Notes under the pieces: generated by a model | Databases searched by the model: none | Told to the model about the DNA's origin: nothing | The model's input: the letters and a program-made list of their open reading frames with translations, nothing else | Program-made: the position numbers and the translations under genes | NCBI RefSeq assembly: GCF_000024085.1 | Contig: NC_013166.1 | Coordinates: 2,294,001 to 2,358,000, forward strand | Direction of reading: 5' to 3' | Source: Kangiella koreensis DSM 16069 | Lineage (GTDB): Bacteria; Pseudomonadota; Gammaproteobacteria; Enterobacterales; Kangiellaceae | Length of the DNA stretch: 64,000 nt | In this document: piece after piece, positions 54,109 to 62,551 of the stretch | Position numbering within the stretch: the first letter of the stretch is position 1 | Layout of the letters: each line of letters opens with the position of its first letter

Positions 54109-55344
54109 ATGCAAATCTATTTGGTTGGTGGCGCAGTTAGAGACAAACTCTTAGGACTTGACGTTGTTGATCACGACCATGTGGTGGTCGGAGCGACGCC
54201 GGAGCAAATGCTGGCTAAAGGTTATAAAGAAGTTGGTAAAGACTTCCCGGTCTTTCTTCATCCCAAAACTGGCGAGGAGTACGCTTTAGCCAGAACTGAG
54301 CGTAAGTCCGGCAAAGGCTATAAGGGCTTCAGTGTCGATTTCTCATCCGACATTACCTTAGAACAAGACCTGATTCGACGCGACCTGACCATCAATGCCA
54401 TGGCGCAAGATGAACAGGGCAATCTTATTGACCCCCATAATGGGCAACAAGATCTGCATGACAAAATCCTACGCCACGTTTCCCCCGCTTTCGCCGAAGA
54501 TCCTTTACGTGTTCTGCGTGTGGCACGTTTTGCCGCTCGCTTTGCACATCTGGGTTTTATTGTTGCCGATGAAACTTTTGCTTTAATGCAAGAGCTCTCC
54601 TATGGCGATGAATTAAAGCACCTGACACCAGAGAGAGTCTGGGCAGAAACCGAAAAGGCACTGGCCTCGGAGTCACCCCAGGTCTATTTTGACGTACTTC
54701 ATCAATGCGGGGCACTGGCAGTCTTGATGCCTGAAATGGATTGCCTGTGGGGAATCCCGAATCCTGAGAAATGGCATCCAGAAATTGATACCGGTATTCA
54801 CACCTTGATGGTTATTGAGCAGGCAGCGAAAAAAACCACTGACTTGCGAGTCCGTTTTGCTGCCGCCGTGCATGACTTAGGCAAAGGAGCCACGCCACGA
54901 GACCAGTTGCCGCAACACCGCGGACATGAAGAGTCAGGCGTTCCGATTATAAAGAAACTCTGTAAACGCCTAAAGATTCCTAAAGTCTATGAACAGTTGG
55001 CGACACAAGTATCTCGCTATCATCTGCATAGCCATAAAATGTTTGAGCTACGCCCCAGTACCGTCTTGAAAATGCTGAAAGGCTTGAGTGCTTATCGCAA
55101 TCCTGATTTTTTAGAGGCTTTTATTCTAACCTGTGAAGCGGACTTTAACGGCCGATTGGGCAATGAAGATAAGCCTTATCCGCAAGGTGATTTGCTAAAA
55201 CAATCCTTTAAGGTATCTGAAACCATTGATGTGCAGTTGTTAATTGAGAAAGGATACGAAGGAGCCAAGCTCGGCGAAGCAATCGACCGAGCAAGGCTCA
55301 AGGCTATTAAAGATCACTTAGCCCATAAATACGATAGCGAATAA
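54109..55344 (+). CDS. cca: Multifunctional CCA-adding/repair tRNA nucleotidyltransferase
   Basis: Adds the 3' CCA end to tRNAs. 411 aa (E. coli 412). N-terminal YLVGGAVRDKLLG, catalytic Asp21 and Asp23 in DHDHVVVGA, RRDLTINAMA, and a C-terminal HD phosphohydrolase domain with VHDLGKG. The whole length is colinear with the enteric enzyme. The last 27 bases overlap convergent uppP. Confidence 0.96.
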   Translation: MQIYLVGGAVRDKLLGLDVVDHDHVVVGATPEQMLAKGYKEVGKDFPVFLHPKTGEEYALARTERKSGKGYKGFSVDFSSDITLEQDLIRRDLTINAMAQDEQGNLIDPHNGQQDLHDKILRHVSPAFAEDPLRVLRVARFAARFAHLGFIVADETFALMQELSYGDELKHLTPERVWAETEKALASESPQVYFDVLHQCGALAVLMPEMDCLWGIPNPEKWHPEIDTGIHTLMVIEQAAKKTTDLRVRFAAAVHDLGKGATPRDQLPQHRGHEESGVPIIKKLCKRLKIPKVYEQLATQVSRYHLHSHKMFELRPSTVLKMLKGLSAYRNPDFLEAFILTCEADFNGRLGNEDKPYPQGDLLKQSFKVSETIDVQLLIEKGYEGAKLGEAIDRARLKAIKDHLAHKYDSE

Positions 55345-56142
55345 AACCACACCCAGAATCAGGCGATACCAGACGAATGGCATAAAGCCAATTTTCTCAA
55401 GCCACTTCAAGAACAGGTGAATACAGGCAAAAGCACTCAGTGCCGAAACCACAATACCTAAAATCAAAAAGTCCCAGTCAAATTTTGCGCCTTCCTGAGC
55501 AAGCTGAATACCTTTCAAACCACCTGGCAAAACAATGGCCGGAATCGACAACAGAAATGAATAACGGGCAGCAGCTGTACGAGAGAAACCTAGTAAAGCA
55601 GCAGCGGTCATGGTAATCCCTGAGCGCGATGTTCCCGGAATAAGCGCCAATGCCTGTGCACCACCAATGGCAAAAATATCACGCCAGCGAAGTTGATACT
55701 CATCCTTAAACTGCTCAGCAGTTTTTCCTTTGTATTGACGCTCGGCGTACCACAACAGCAAACCAAAAATAATGGTTGTAATCGCGATCACATAAACCTC
55801 ACGCAAATACAAATCCACAATATCAAAAGCTTCAAGGAATAAACCAAACAAACCCACCGGAATCGTGCCGAAAATAACCGCCCAGGCCAAACGCGAATTT
55901 GGAGTCGGCTTACCGCCCAACACCGCCTTAAACCAGGCACTAATCATCTCCGCCACTTCCTTACGGAAATAAACCAGCACCGCGGTCAGAGTCCCTACAT
56001 GCACCGCCACATCAAATGCCAATCCCTGATCCTGCCACTGCAAAACCTTCGACGTTAGAATCAAATGCGCCGAACTCGAAATCGGCAGAAACTCAGTCAA
56101 ACCCTGAATTAATGCTAAAAATAATGCTTGAAGCCAATCCAT
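55318..56142 (-). CDS. uppP: Undecaprenyl-diphosphate phosphatase
   Basis: Recycles the lipid carrier for peptidoglycan and confers bacitracin tolerance. 274 aa (E. coli BacA 273), eight helices, with the two family active-site motifs ALIQGLTEFLPISSSAHL near the N-terminus and ALIPGTSRSGIT in the middle. Convergent overlap of 27 bases with cca. Confidence 0.95.
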   Translation of the reverse strand: MDWLQALFLALIQGLTEFLPISSSAHLILTSKVLQWQDQGLAFDVAVHVGTLTAVLVYFRKEVAEMISAWFKAVLGGKPTPNSRLAWAVIFGTIPVGLFGLFLEAFDIVDLYLREVYVIAITTIIFGLLLWYAERQYKGKTAEQFKDEYQLRWRDIFAIGGAQALALIPGTSRSGITMTAAALLGFSRTAAARYSFLLSIPAIVLPGGLKGIQLAQEGAKFDWDFLILGIVVSALSAFACIHLFLKWLEKIGFMPFVWYRLILGVVLFAIVFMG

Positions 56143-56216
56143 ATTGTTTTCCGGTTAATGTTTTAAACTATGTCTGAAATATTTCACTTTATTAATAGTA
56201 TATATTTTCTATATTA

Positions 56217-56246
56217 CCCTTTTCTTTGCTCGTCCAAAGAAAAGGG
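56217..56246. repeat. Perfect 12-base inverted repeat
   Basis: CCCTTTTCTTTG and CAAAGAAAAGGG flank a six-base loop CTCGTC. A partial echo, GAAAAGAAAAG, follows at once. It opens a repeat-rich block of about 400 bases and looks like the edge of a dispersed intergenic element of the kind common in gammaproteobacterial genomes; copy number cannot be judged here. Confidence 0.8.
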
Positions 56247-56347
56247 TGAAAAGAAAAGACGCCCCAATCGTTAGGTGCTACGCACTCCCCTCACTCATCA
56301 AAGCTATTAACGCGCCGCCAATATGTAACGTCCTGTTCCAAATTGGC

Positions 56348-56372
56348 TAAATTGGGCGTCCTGCCCAATTTA
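56348..56372. repeat. Perfect 10-base inverted repeat
   Basis: TAAATTGGGC-GTCCT-GCCCAATTTA. Flanking pairs AAAGCTAT (about 56300) and ATAGCTTT (about 56375) may extend folding. Not followed by a T tract. Confidence 0.7.
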
Positions 56373-56483
56373 CGCTATAGCTTTTCTTCACTCGGCTAAC
56401 TCCAGGGGTAATTGGAGCTGCCTGCAAGGACAGTAGAAATAATTTTATTTAGTTAACTAGATTGAAATAAAACAAGAGCTATT

Positions 56484-56605
56484 TTGCTGAGGAATTTTGT
56501 TCTTAGACGCGGCGGAGGGAAAAGGATAAAAAAGGAGTTTATTTAAATAAATGACTTTTTTAACTTTTTTACTCCAACAAAGTATAAGAACAAAATAACC
56601 AGCAA
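56484..56605. repeat. 122-base imperfect palindrome
   Basis: The block is centred exactly on the perfect 14-base palindrome TTTATTTAAATAAA (56538-56551). Outer arms pair TTGCTG/CAGCAA and ATTTTGTTCTTA/TAAGAACAAAAT, then GGAG/CTCC and A/T runs, with balanced one-base indels. It ends seven bases before the stop of the next minus-strand gene. It may be a MITE-like or other mobile palindromic repeat, or a structured RNA; there is no coding frame in it. The stretch 56143-56611 contains no gene. Confidence 0.75.
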
Positions 56606-56611
56606 TTTTAT

Positions 56612-56875
56612 TTACTTCGTTAAGCCAACATAAAACCCGTACAACATCACCTGAATAAAAATCAAGAACCAGAACCAGGCTCCGAAGCCGACGGCTTTGG
56701 TGGCGAAGGTATCGAGTTTTTTACTTTTCCAAACCAGGATCGTAGAAACGATAGCAGAATTAATGACGGCAATTAACGCCAGCCAGTACCAATTGTCTTT
56801 GCTGTTGGCTGCGAATGCCAACTGTGGCAATACCAGTAGCGCGATAGCAAAGAATGCTTTAGTGATGATATTCAT
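56612..56875 (-). CDS. Small two- or three-helix membrane protein, unknown function
   Basis: 87 aa: a signal-like N-terminus (MNIITKAFFAIALLVLPQLAFAAN), then helices at about 30-48 and 64-84 (GAWFWFLIFIQVMLYGFYVG). No family recognised. Its ATG overlaps the preceding methyltransferase stop by four bases, so it is translationally coupled to it. Confidence 0.65.
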   Translation of the reverse strand: MNIITKAFFAIALLVLPQLAFAANSKDNWYWLALIAVINSAIVSTILVWKSKKLDTFATKAVGFGAWFWFLIFIQVMLYGFYVGLTK

Positions 56876-58086
56876 AGTCGGTGTAATTTATTGCTCAATG
56901 CAAAACCTTGTAGTTGAACGGGGCAGTTCTTGGCGGCGATAAGGACTTTACAGTTTTCGCCCATCTCGTCAGGCATCAGCAGTTTCTTAAGTTGCTGGCT
57001 GATTTTAACCTGCGCCATTGTATCAGATCCGAGGGTTTCGGCTAGTTTTGCTGCTTCTCTTTCGATGCCACTGGACATGAGGAATAGGGCTTGCTCGCAG
57101 TAACCGACAATCTCAGCTCCCAATTTATGAGCAGCATAAGCTATCTGGCTAAAGTTTACCGATGCGCTAATGTCCTGCAGTCCCGGTAACAGCAGGGCGT
57201 CATTATGTTTGTGCTGGCGATAGTAACATTGCAAAGTCCCTTGAGTTCTTTGCGGTGCATAATATTCGTCTGCGCTGTAGCCATAATCGACCAGAATAAT
57301 GGCGCCTTTGGTTAAACATTCAACCAATCCCCCTAACCAAAACTCCGTCTGTAAATGTTGTTCTGTGGTATAGCCATGTGGCCATTGCCTCACATAAGGA
57401 TTAGTTTCCAGCATTGGCCCCGTATCCTGCCAGCGGAGTCTAAATCCTGAGTCATCAAGTTTAACCTGGGCTTTTTGCAGGCTAGATTTTTGCTTTCGCA
57501 CCAAATCGATCGGCAGTGCATCAGCCACTTCGTTAGCAAAAATTACGCCCGAAAATTCATTGGGTAAATGATCAAGCCATTTAAAGCGATTAGCAAGATG
57601 GGGGATTTTCAGCTCAATAGCTTGTCTTTGCCGCTGCTTTAAATCTGCAGAAACTTCAAGAATATAATATTGCTCAGGCAAGTTGCCCTGCACTTCAAGC
57701 TCTTTCACCAACTCGACGGCAAAAGTTCCTGTGCCAGCTCCAAGTTCCAAAACATTGGCAGCGCTTTGTTCGAAAATACTGATAAAGCTTTGTGCAAACG
57801 TCTTAGCAAACAGTGGCGAGAATTCGGGTGCAGTTACAAAATCACCGCCTTCACCGAGTTTGTGACTGCCGGCGCTGTAATAACCTAAGCCCGGCTCATA
57901 GAGCGCATGATGCATAAATTGACTAAAAGGAATCGCGCCAGCTTTTTCTATTTCGCCGGCAATAGTCTGACTTAACTTATAACTCACTTTTCCCTGCATA
58001 CCGCTCACCCAGGGAACTTTAAGGCCCTGGCATTGCTGCGTTAGCCAGTCAAAATAGGTTGGATAATCCTTTAAAAAATGCACCAT
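56872..58086 (-). CDS. MidA/NDUFAF7-type SAM-dependent methyltransferase
   Basis: 404 aa. SAM site VLELGAGTGTFAVELV (about 112-127) with family runs IPFSQFMHHALYEPGLGYYSAG, GGDFVTAPEFSPLFAKTF, FANEVADALPIDLV and ILVDYGYSADEYY. The mitochondrial relative NDUFAF7 dimethylates an arginine of a complex I subunit. The bacterial target is unknown. Co-directional with the folate genes upstream. Confidence 0.9.
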   Translation of the reverse strand: MVHFLKDYPTYFDWLTQQCQGLKVPWVSGMQGKVSYKLSQTIAGEIEKAGAIPFSQFMHHALYEPGLGYYSAGSHKLGEGGDFVTAPEFSPLFAKTFAQSFISIFEQSAANVLELGAGTGTFAVELVKELEVQGNLPEQYYILEVSADLKQRQRQAIELKIPHLANRFKWLDHLPNEFSGVIFANEVADALPIDLVRKQKSSLQKAQVKLDDSGFRLRWQDTGPMLETNPYVRQWPHGYTTEQHLQTEFWLGGLVECLTKGAIILVDYGYSADEYYAPQRTQGTLQCYYRQHKHNDALLLPGLQDISASVNFSQIAYAAHKLGAEIVGYCEQALFLMSSGIEREAAKLAETLGSDTMAQVKISQQLKKLLMPDEMGENCKVLIAAKNCPVQLQGFALSNKLHRL

Positions 58087-58106
58087 AACTTTTTAAGTAT
58101 TTTTTG

Positions 58107-58823
58107 TTAGAGGAATTCACCACCATCAACTGGCATAACTGTCCCAGTGATAAATGATTGTTTGAGTAAAAACGAAACACCGTCTGCAATTGCCTGGGGG
58201 TTGCCGGTTCGCTTGAGCGGAATCTGCTCGGCCATCCGCGTGAAATGGTCCTCATCGGCTCCCTGCGGAGGCAATATAGCACCTAGCGCTAACCCATTCA
58301 CTTGAATGTCTGGTGCCAATTCTCGCGCCAACGACTCAGTCAAATGCCAGAGTCCAGCTTTCGACAGGCGATAAACGATATGGTCACCGGCGGGATGATT
58401 AATACGAGCATCGAGAATATTGATAATATGGGCCTGCTGAGGTTTGCTTGCCGCAAAGGCCTGGCTTAATAACAGTGGTGCACGCAAGTTAAGATTCATC
58501 ACCTGCTCCCAGTGAGACAAGTCATCGGCCATAGTATCCTGCTCAGGGAAAATCGCAGCGCTGTTAATTAAAACGGTTAAATCACCCAATTCTGAAGCTT
58601 GGCTAATAATCTCTGCACAAGTGTCAGGATTGGACAGATCAGCCTGAATCAGTTTCACCGAACCACCCAAAGCTTTTATTTCGTTAGCCGTTTTCTGGGC
58701 TTTATCTGCCGAATGATTATAGTGAAGCGCAATGGCATAACCCTGCTTAGCCAGCTCTAGTGAAATAGCTCGCCCTACTCGAATGGCACCGCCTGTAACG
58801 ATTGCAACTTTCTGCTGACTCAT
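58107..58823 (-). CDS. Pteridine reductase-like short-chain dehydrogenase
   Basis: 238-aa NADPH-dependent SDR with TGGAIRVGRAI (the arginine form of the glycine motif seen in pteridine reductases), LINSAAIF, catalytic Tyr-x3-Lys YRLSK and C-terminal TGTVMPVDGGEFL. Linked with folK (six bases apart) and folB, so a pterin reduction role like FolM (dihydromonapterin reductase) is likely. Confidence 0.83.
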   Translation of the reverse strand: MSQQKVAIVTGGAIRVGRAISLELAKQGYAIALHYNHSADKAQKTANEIKALGGSVKLIQADLSNPDTCAEIISQASELGDLTVLINSAAIFPEQDTMADDLSHWEQVMNLNLRAPLLLSQAFAASKPQQAHIINILDARINHPAGDHIVYRLSKAGLWHLTESLARELAPDIQVNGLALGAILPPQGADEDHFTRMAEQIPLKRTGNPQAIADGVSFLLKQSFITGTVMPVDGGEFL

Positions 58824-58829
58824 GAATGC

Positions 58830-59333
58830 TTACCTTTGTTTCTGTTGCCAATCGAACTGAATTGGCCACAACTTTTGTTGTTCTTTCTTATCAAAAGCCT
58901 GCCATAATTTTTGGTAGCTTCGTTGTTCGATAGGATGCTTGCGTTCGGGCTCGATCTCAGCCAAGGGTTGCAACACAAATGCGTGATATAGAATCTCGCC
59001 ACGCGGTAAACGAATCGGCTGTTCGCAAACCACCTCGTCATATGATAATAAATCGATATCCAGGGCACGGTCGCTAAACTTTTCTCCGTCTCTGCGTCGT
59101 CCCGCTTCTTTCTCAATAGCTTTAAAGACCTGCTCGACCTGCGCAATGGTCATTTGAGTTTCGGCTTTAGCAACCAGATTTAAAAAATTATCGCCCTCAA
59201 AACCTACCGCTTCACTTTCATAGACTTTCGACAGTTTTAAATGGCTAAACATTTCATCAAGGCGCTGCATGCCAAAACGTATCTGCCTTGCCGCATCTTG
59301 ATTACTGCCGATACTGATAAAAATGGTGGCCAT
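58830..59333 (-). CDS. folK: 6-hydroxymethyl-7,8-dihydropterin pyrophosphokinase
   Basis: Transfers pyrophosphate to the folate pterin precursor. 167 aa with FISIGSNQDAA at the N-terminus and the family signature SDRALDIDLLSYDEV holding the two magnesium-binding Asp residues. It lies three bases after folB and six before the SDR gene. Confidence 0.95.
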   Translation of the reverse strand: MATIFISIGSNQDAARQIRFGMQRLDEMFSHLKLSKVYESEAVGFEGDNFLNLVAKAETQMTIAQVEQVFKAIEKEAGRRRDGEKFSDRALDIDLLSYDEVVCEQPIRLPRGEILYHAFVLQPLAEIEPERKHPIEQRSYQKLWQAFDKKEQQKLWPIQFDWQQKQR

Positions 59334-59336
59334 GGG

Positions 59337-59690
59337 TTATCTATTGCCGCGCTCTATGATGACGCCCACATTCTTTGAGCCACGAACTGCGCCGGGTTTG
59401 CTTAACTTTAGTTTCAGCCAAGGCACATTAAATTCGTTGCGTACAATCTCAGCAATACGCTCAGCCAGCGTTTCCACCAACTGGAATTCTGACTCTTCGA
59501 CAAATGCAATTATTCGCTTGGCGACAGACTTATAATCAAGACACTTATCAATCGTATCTTCCTGTGCCGCAGGCTGAATATCGTGCGCCATTTCCAGATC
59601 AATGCTGATGGTTTGACGAATTTGTCGCTCCCAGTCATAAATGCCAATGACTGTATCTACTTTTAAGTCTTCAATAAAAACGATGTCCAC
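59337..59690 (-). CDS. folB: Dihydroneopterin aldolase
   Basis: Cleaves dihydroneopterin to the hydroxymethyl pterin used by FolK. 117 aa from a GTG at 59690, chosen because the next residues DIVFIEDLKVDTVIGIYDWE align with E. coli FolB residue 2 onward; the open frame runs 25 codons further without family support. KLSKPGAVRGSKNVGVIIERGN carries the conserved lysine. Confidence 0.92.
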   Translation of the reverse strand: MDIVFIEDLKVDTVIGIYDWERQIRQTISIDLEMAHDIQPAAQEDTIDKCLDYKSVAKRIIAFVEESEFQLVETLAERIAEIVRNEFNVPWLKLKLSKPGAVRGSKNVGVIIERGNR

Positions 59691-59927
59691 AGGCGACTCT
59701 TGATGTGCTTTTAAAATTTGATGTGGGCCATAGGATAGCAAATAAAGAGCCATTTGATTACACAAATCAAAGACTTTCCCATGACCTGATTAAAAAATAA
59801 CAGTATCCTATAACAAATCCGCTGGCGTTTTGGTTTTCACCTAAACGTTTGTTAATAAGATGGAGTTTATTTCGTTAATGTCAGGTTTGGTTGTAATCAA
59901 AAACTGCGCAAAGGATAAGGGTTAACC

Positions 59928-60518
59928 ATGGAATGGCAGCTTGCTGGGCTTTGGGTGCTTGCCTACTTAACCGGCTCGATTTCGAGTGCGGTGATTGTTT
60001 GTCGCATTATGAGATTGCCAGATCCTAGAGAATTCGGCTCACACAACCCTGGTGCAACCAATGTTTTGCGGTTGGGAGGTAAGAAAGCCGCTGCTTTCAC
60101 TTTGGTTGGTGACATGCTCAAGGCCATCATCCCAATCCTGATTGGTTATGCTCTCGAATTACACACCCGAAACCTTGGCTGGGTTGGCTTCATGGCATTT
60201 ATCGGTCACCTTTACCCGATCTATTTTCGCTTTCGTGGTGGTAAAGGCATGGCCACCTATTTCGGTGCCTTGGTAGCCTTATCACCCTTATTATTGGCTT
60301 ACTGTGTTATCACCTGGCTGGTCACTGCATTTTTTACTCGCTATGCGTCGCTTGCATCCATACTATCCAGTTTTGCAGTTGCCGCCTTTGGCTTTTATCT
60401 GGATCATAGGTATTTTTTCCCGCTGTTTGCCATGTTCCTGTTCATAACCGTCAGACATCACCGTAACATTCGCAACCTATGGAATGGCATCGAGCGTAAA
60501 ATTACTGATAAAAAATAA
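59928..60518 (+). CDS. plsY: Acyl-phosphate glycerol-3-phosphate acyltransferase PlsY
   Basis: First acylation in phospholipid synthesis, using acyl-phosphate. 196-aa membrane protein with the conserved cytoplasmic motifs GSISSAV, GSHNPGATNVLRLGGKKAA and RFRGGKGMATYFGAL. AAGGATAAGGG precedes the ATG. Divergent from folB, the same arrangement as folB-ygiH in E. coli. Confidence 0.95.
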   Translation: MEWQLAGLWVLAYLTGSISSAVIVCRIMRLPDPREFGSHNPGATNVLRLGGKKAAAFTLVGDMLKAIIPILIGYALELHTRNLGWVGFMAFIGHLYPIYFRFRGGKGMATYFGALVALSPLLLAYCVITWLVTAFFTRYASLASILSSFAVAAFGFYLDHRYFFPLFAMFLFITVRHHRNIRNLWNGIERKITDKK

Positions 60519-60536
60519 TGCTATAAGCAAACTGAA

Positions 60537-61049
60537 ATGAAATTAAAAACAGATATTTATTCAGGCCACAAGATATATCGAAAAGGTGATCAATTGCCAT
60601 GGGTGAAGGTGTATGGTCTATTTATAATTGTTGTATTCGCTATTCTGCCAGTTATCTTCAATGAGACCTATATCCAAAGGGATATAAACTTAACCTATTT
60701 CCTATTTTTGGGAGGCTTTTTTCCCCTAATTTATTTGCTGTACTACCGCTCAGTGTTTGGTAGAGACGCAATTCTCTGGATATTCATAAACAGTATTCTT
60801 GGCATATTGGGTACATTTGCAGAACTAAACTGGCTACTAAAATATTTTTACGAGAAAGAGGTTTCCGACTTTCCTTTTTACTATCATATAGTTCCTGCAA
60901 TTCACTATATCTTACTAACTTATGTTCTAAGGCAGGCAATTATCGACACTTTTCACGCAAGGGATAATGACAAGAGACTTTTTTACGTCAATATTCTTTA
61001 TGTCGTACTTAGCATCTTAATATACTCCTCACTCTATTTTATTAATTAA
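60537..61049 (+). CDS. AT-rich membrane protein, unknown function
   Basis: 170 aa with about five hydrophobic segments (25-42, 53-70, 79-96, 110-130, 148-168) and an amphipathic N-terminus. No family recognised and no clear ribosome site. Composition is AT-rich compared with plsY and the following transporter, as in an acquired or fast-evolving gene. It begins 18 bases after plsY. Confidence 0.55.
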   Translation: MKLKTDIYSGHKIYRKGDQLPWVKVYGLFIIVVFAILPVIFNETYIQRDINLTYFLFLGGFFPLIYLLYYRSVFGRDAILWIFINSILGILGTFAELNWLLKYFYEKEVSDFPFYYHIVPAIHYILLTYVLRQAIIDTFHARDNDKRLFYVNILYVVLSILIYSSLYFIN

Positions 61050-61056
61050 CGTTCCT

Positions 61057-62235
61057 ATGAGCCAAACACGCATATCTCAATTGCTTCCCCTGCTCGCCTC
61101 GATGGTGGCGATTACGCCATTGGCCATTGATATGTATCTGCCGGCAATGCCCATCATCGCTAAAGAATTAGGTACATCATCGAGTGCAATTCAGGTGTCC
61201 TTGAGTTTATATCTGGCGGGGTATGCCTTGGGAATGATGATGTTTGGGCCCATCGCGGATCGGATTGGTCGGCGTAAAGTAGCTTTAGTGGGCTTGCTTG
61301 GCTTTATCGCAACTTCATTATTGCTCGCGTTTTCTGAGTCAATAAATCAGTTCCTCAGTCTTCGCTTTCTTCAAGCAGCCTTTGGTAGCGGTGCGACCGT
61401 AGTTGTGCCCGGTATTATCCGTGACCTCTATAAAGAACACACAGCCAAAGGCTTATCCTACGTCAGCTTGATTATGATGGTTGCGCCGATGATTGCGCCC
61501 GGGATTGGCAGCGTCATATTGGAGCTGTCGGTATGGCGAACGATATTCCTGAGCCTAGCCGGCTATGCGATTCTGATTCTGCTGCTAGTGCTATGGAAAC
61601 TACCGCATGGGTTACCTTTGCGCTCCGACCGTAACTGGTTGCATGAATTTGCCAGCAACTACAAACTCGTATTTAGCCACCCAGCCTCCAGGCTCAATAT
61701 CATCAGCTCGATGATGGGTTCCTTTGGCTTTTTCTGCTATATCACCACCATATCATTCGTTTATATCGAGTATTTTGGCGTCACCGAAGGTAAGTTCAGT
61801 ATTTTGTTCGGTGCTAATGTTGTGGCATTAATGATGACCAACATTATCAACACCCGCACGGTTGAACGCGCTGGTTCTGCAAGAATGCTGATGATTGGAA
61901 CTATAACGGCCAATATCTTTGCTTTATGCCTGGTTCTGGTCACTGTTTTTGGCTGGCCATTGTATTGGACTGTTGGTGCTTTATTCCCTCTGATTGGCTC
62001 GCTGGCATTGATAACTGTCAACTCAGATGGGCTGATTCTGAACCAGTTTCCCCAACAAACCGGCACCGCAACCGCAGTAATTGGCACCTTACGCTTCGGC
62101 AGCGGCGCCCTTGCGGGGCCGGCTTTAGGCCTATTATTCGATGGTACACCGCTTAATTTCGCTATTTTAATGTTCACATCGGTTCTGATTGTACTAATAG
62201 TGCAACTGATAAGACACCGTCTACAACTAACCTAA
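61057..62235 (+). CDS. Bcr/CflA family multidrug efflux transporter (MFS)
   Basis: 392-aa, 12-helix major facilitator. The N-terminal ITPLAIDMYLPAMPIIAKELGT and the loop motif GPIADRIGRRKVALVG are typical of the drug:H+ antiporter-1 Bcr/CflA group. Substrate cannot be predicted. It starts eight bases after the small membrane gene. Confidence 0.92.
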   Translation: MSQTRISQLLPLLASMVAITPLAIDMYLPAMPIIAKELGTSSSAIQVSLSLYLAGYALGMMMFGPIADRIGRRKVALVGLLGFIATSLLLAFSESINQFLSLRFLQAAFGSGATVVVPGIIRDLYKEHTAKGLSYVSLIMMVAPMIAPGIGSVILELSVWRTIFLSLAGYAILILLLVLWKLPHGLPLRSDRNWLHEFASNYKLVFSHPASRLNIISSMMGSFGFFCYITTISFVYIEYFGVTEGKFSILFGANVVALMMTNIINTRTVERAGSARMLMIGTITANIFALCLVLVTVFGWPLYWTVGALFPLIGSLALITVNSDGLILNQFPQQTGTATAVIGTLRFGSGALAGPALGLLFDGTPLNFAILMFTSVLIVLIVQLIRHRLQLT

Positions 62236-62402
62236 CCTCTTGTTTTTAAAATAACAGCCCCCCAATTTTGTGACCAAATCACTTGCTGGCACAGGTTTTA
62301 CATTTGATCAGCAAAGTTCATTTGAAATTCACGTCAGATTGATGCTTATATGGTTAAATATTAAGCGATTTTCTAACAAGGAGAAGAGATTTCCGAGAAA
62401 GG

Positions 62403-62497
62403 TGTCAAATTTTTTTACATTTATGGAGCGGAACTAGTTGTAAAAAATCCTGACAGGTATATTATAGACATCACTGAGATGTAAAAAATCCTGACAG
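62403..62497. promoter_or_regulatory. Three-site operator-like array upstream of the S41 peptidase
   Basis: TGTAAAAAATCCTGACAG occurs twice in direct orientation (62439-62456 and 62480-62497). A related site in the opposite orientation, TGTCAAATTTTTTTACA, lies at 62403-62419. All three are 17-base TGT-N11-ACA elements with half-site ends TGTMA and TGACA, centred 36 and 41 bases apart. This is the pattern of a dimeric repressor binding several sites. The spacing does not match TyrR boxes (TGT-N12-ACA). The remainder of the 316-base gap (62236-62551) shows no gene. Confidence 0.65.
62438..62465 (+). promoter_or_regulatory. Candidate promoter of the S41 peptidase gene
   Basis: TTGTAA (62438-62443), 16 bases, TATTAT (62460-62465). 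The -35 overlaps the middle operator-like site, and the third site would lie just after the expected start near 62472. Confidence 0.5.
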
Positions 62498-62551
62498 TTT
62501 TGGTAAATGATACAACTTCTTCAATTAGATAGCCGACCAGGAGGGTCCAGA

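Noticed and set aside
59691..59765. 25-residue N-terminal extension of FolB
   Set aside because: FolB proteins begin at the (M)DIVFIE position; the extension has no family support and GTG at 59690 fits.
62271..62283. CRP-like site GTGACCAAATCAC
   Set aside because: Spacer is five bases, not six, and outer bases do not match TGTGA-N6-TCACA well.
62439..62497. Possible start of a CRISPR array (18-base direct repeat)
   Set aside because: Only two exact copies, a 23-base spacer, a third copy inverted, no cas genes; the operator reading fits better.
62403..62497. TyrR boxes
   Set aside because: TyrR sites are TGTAAA-N6-TTTACA (TGT-N12-ACA); here the spacing is N11 with a different right half.
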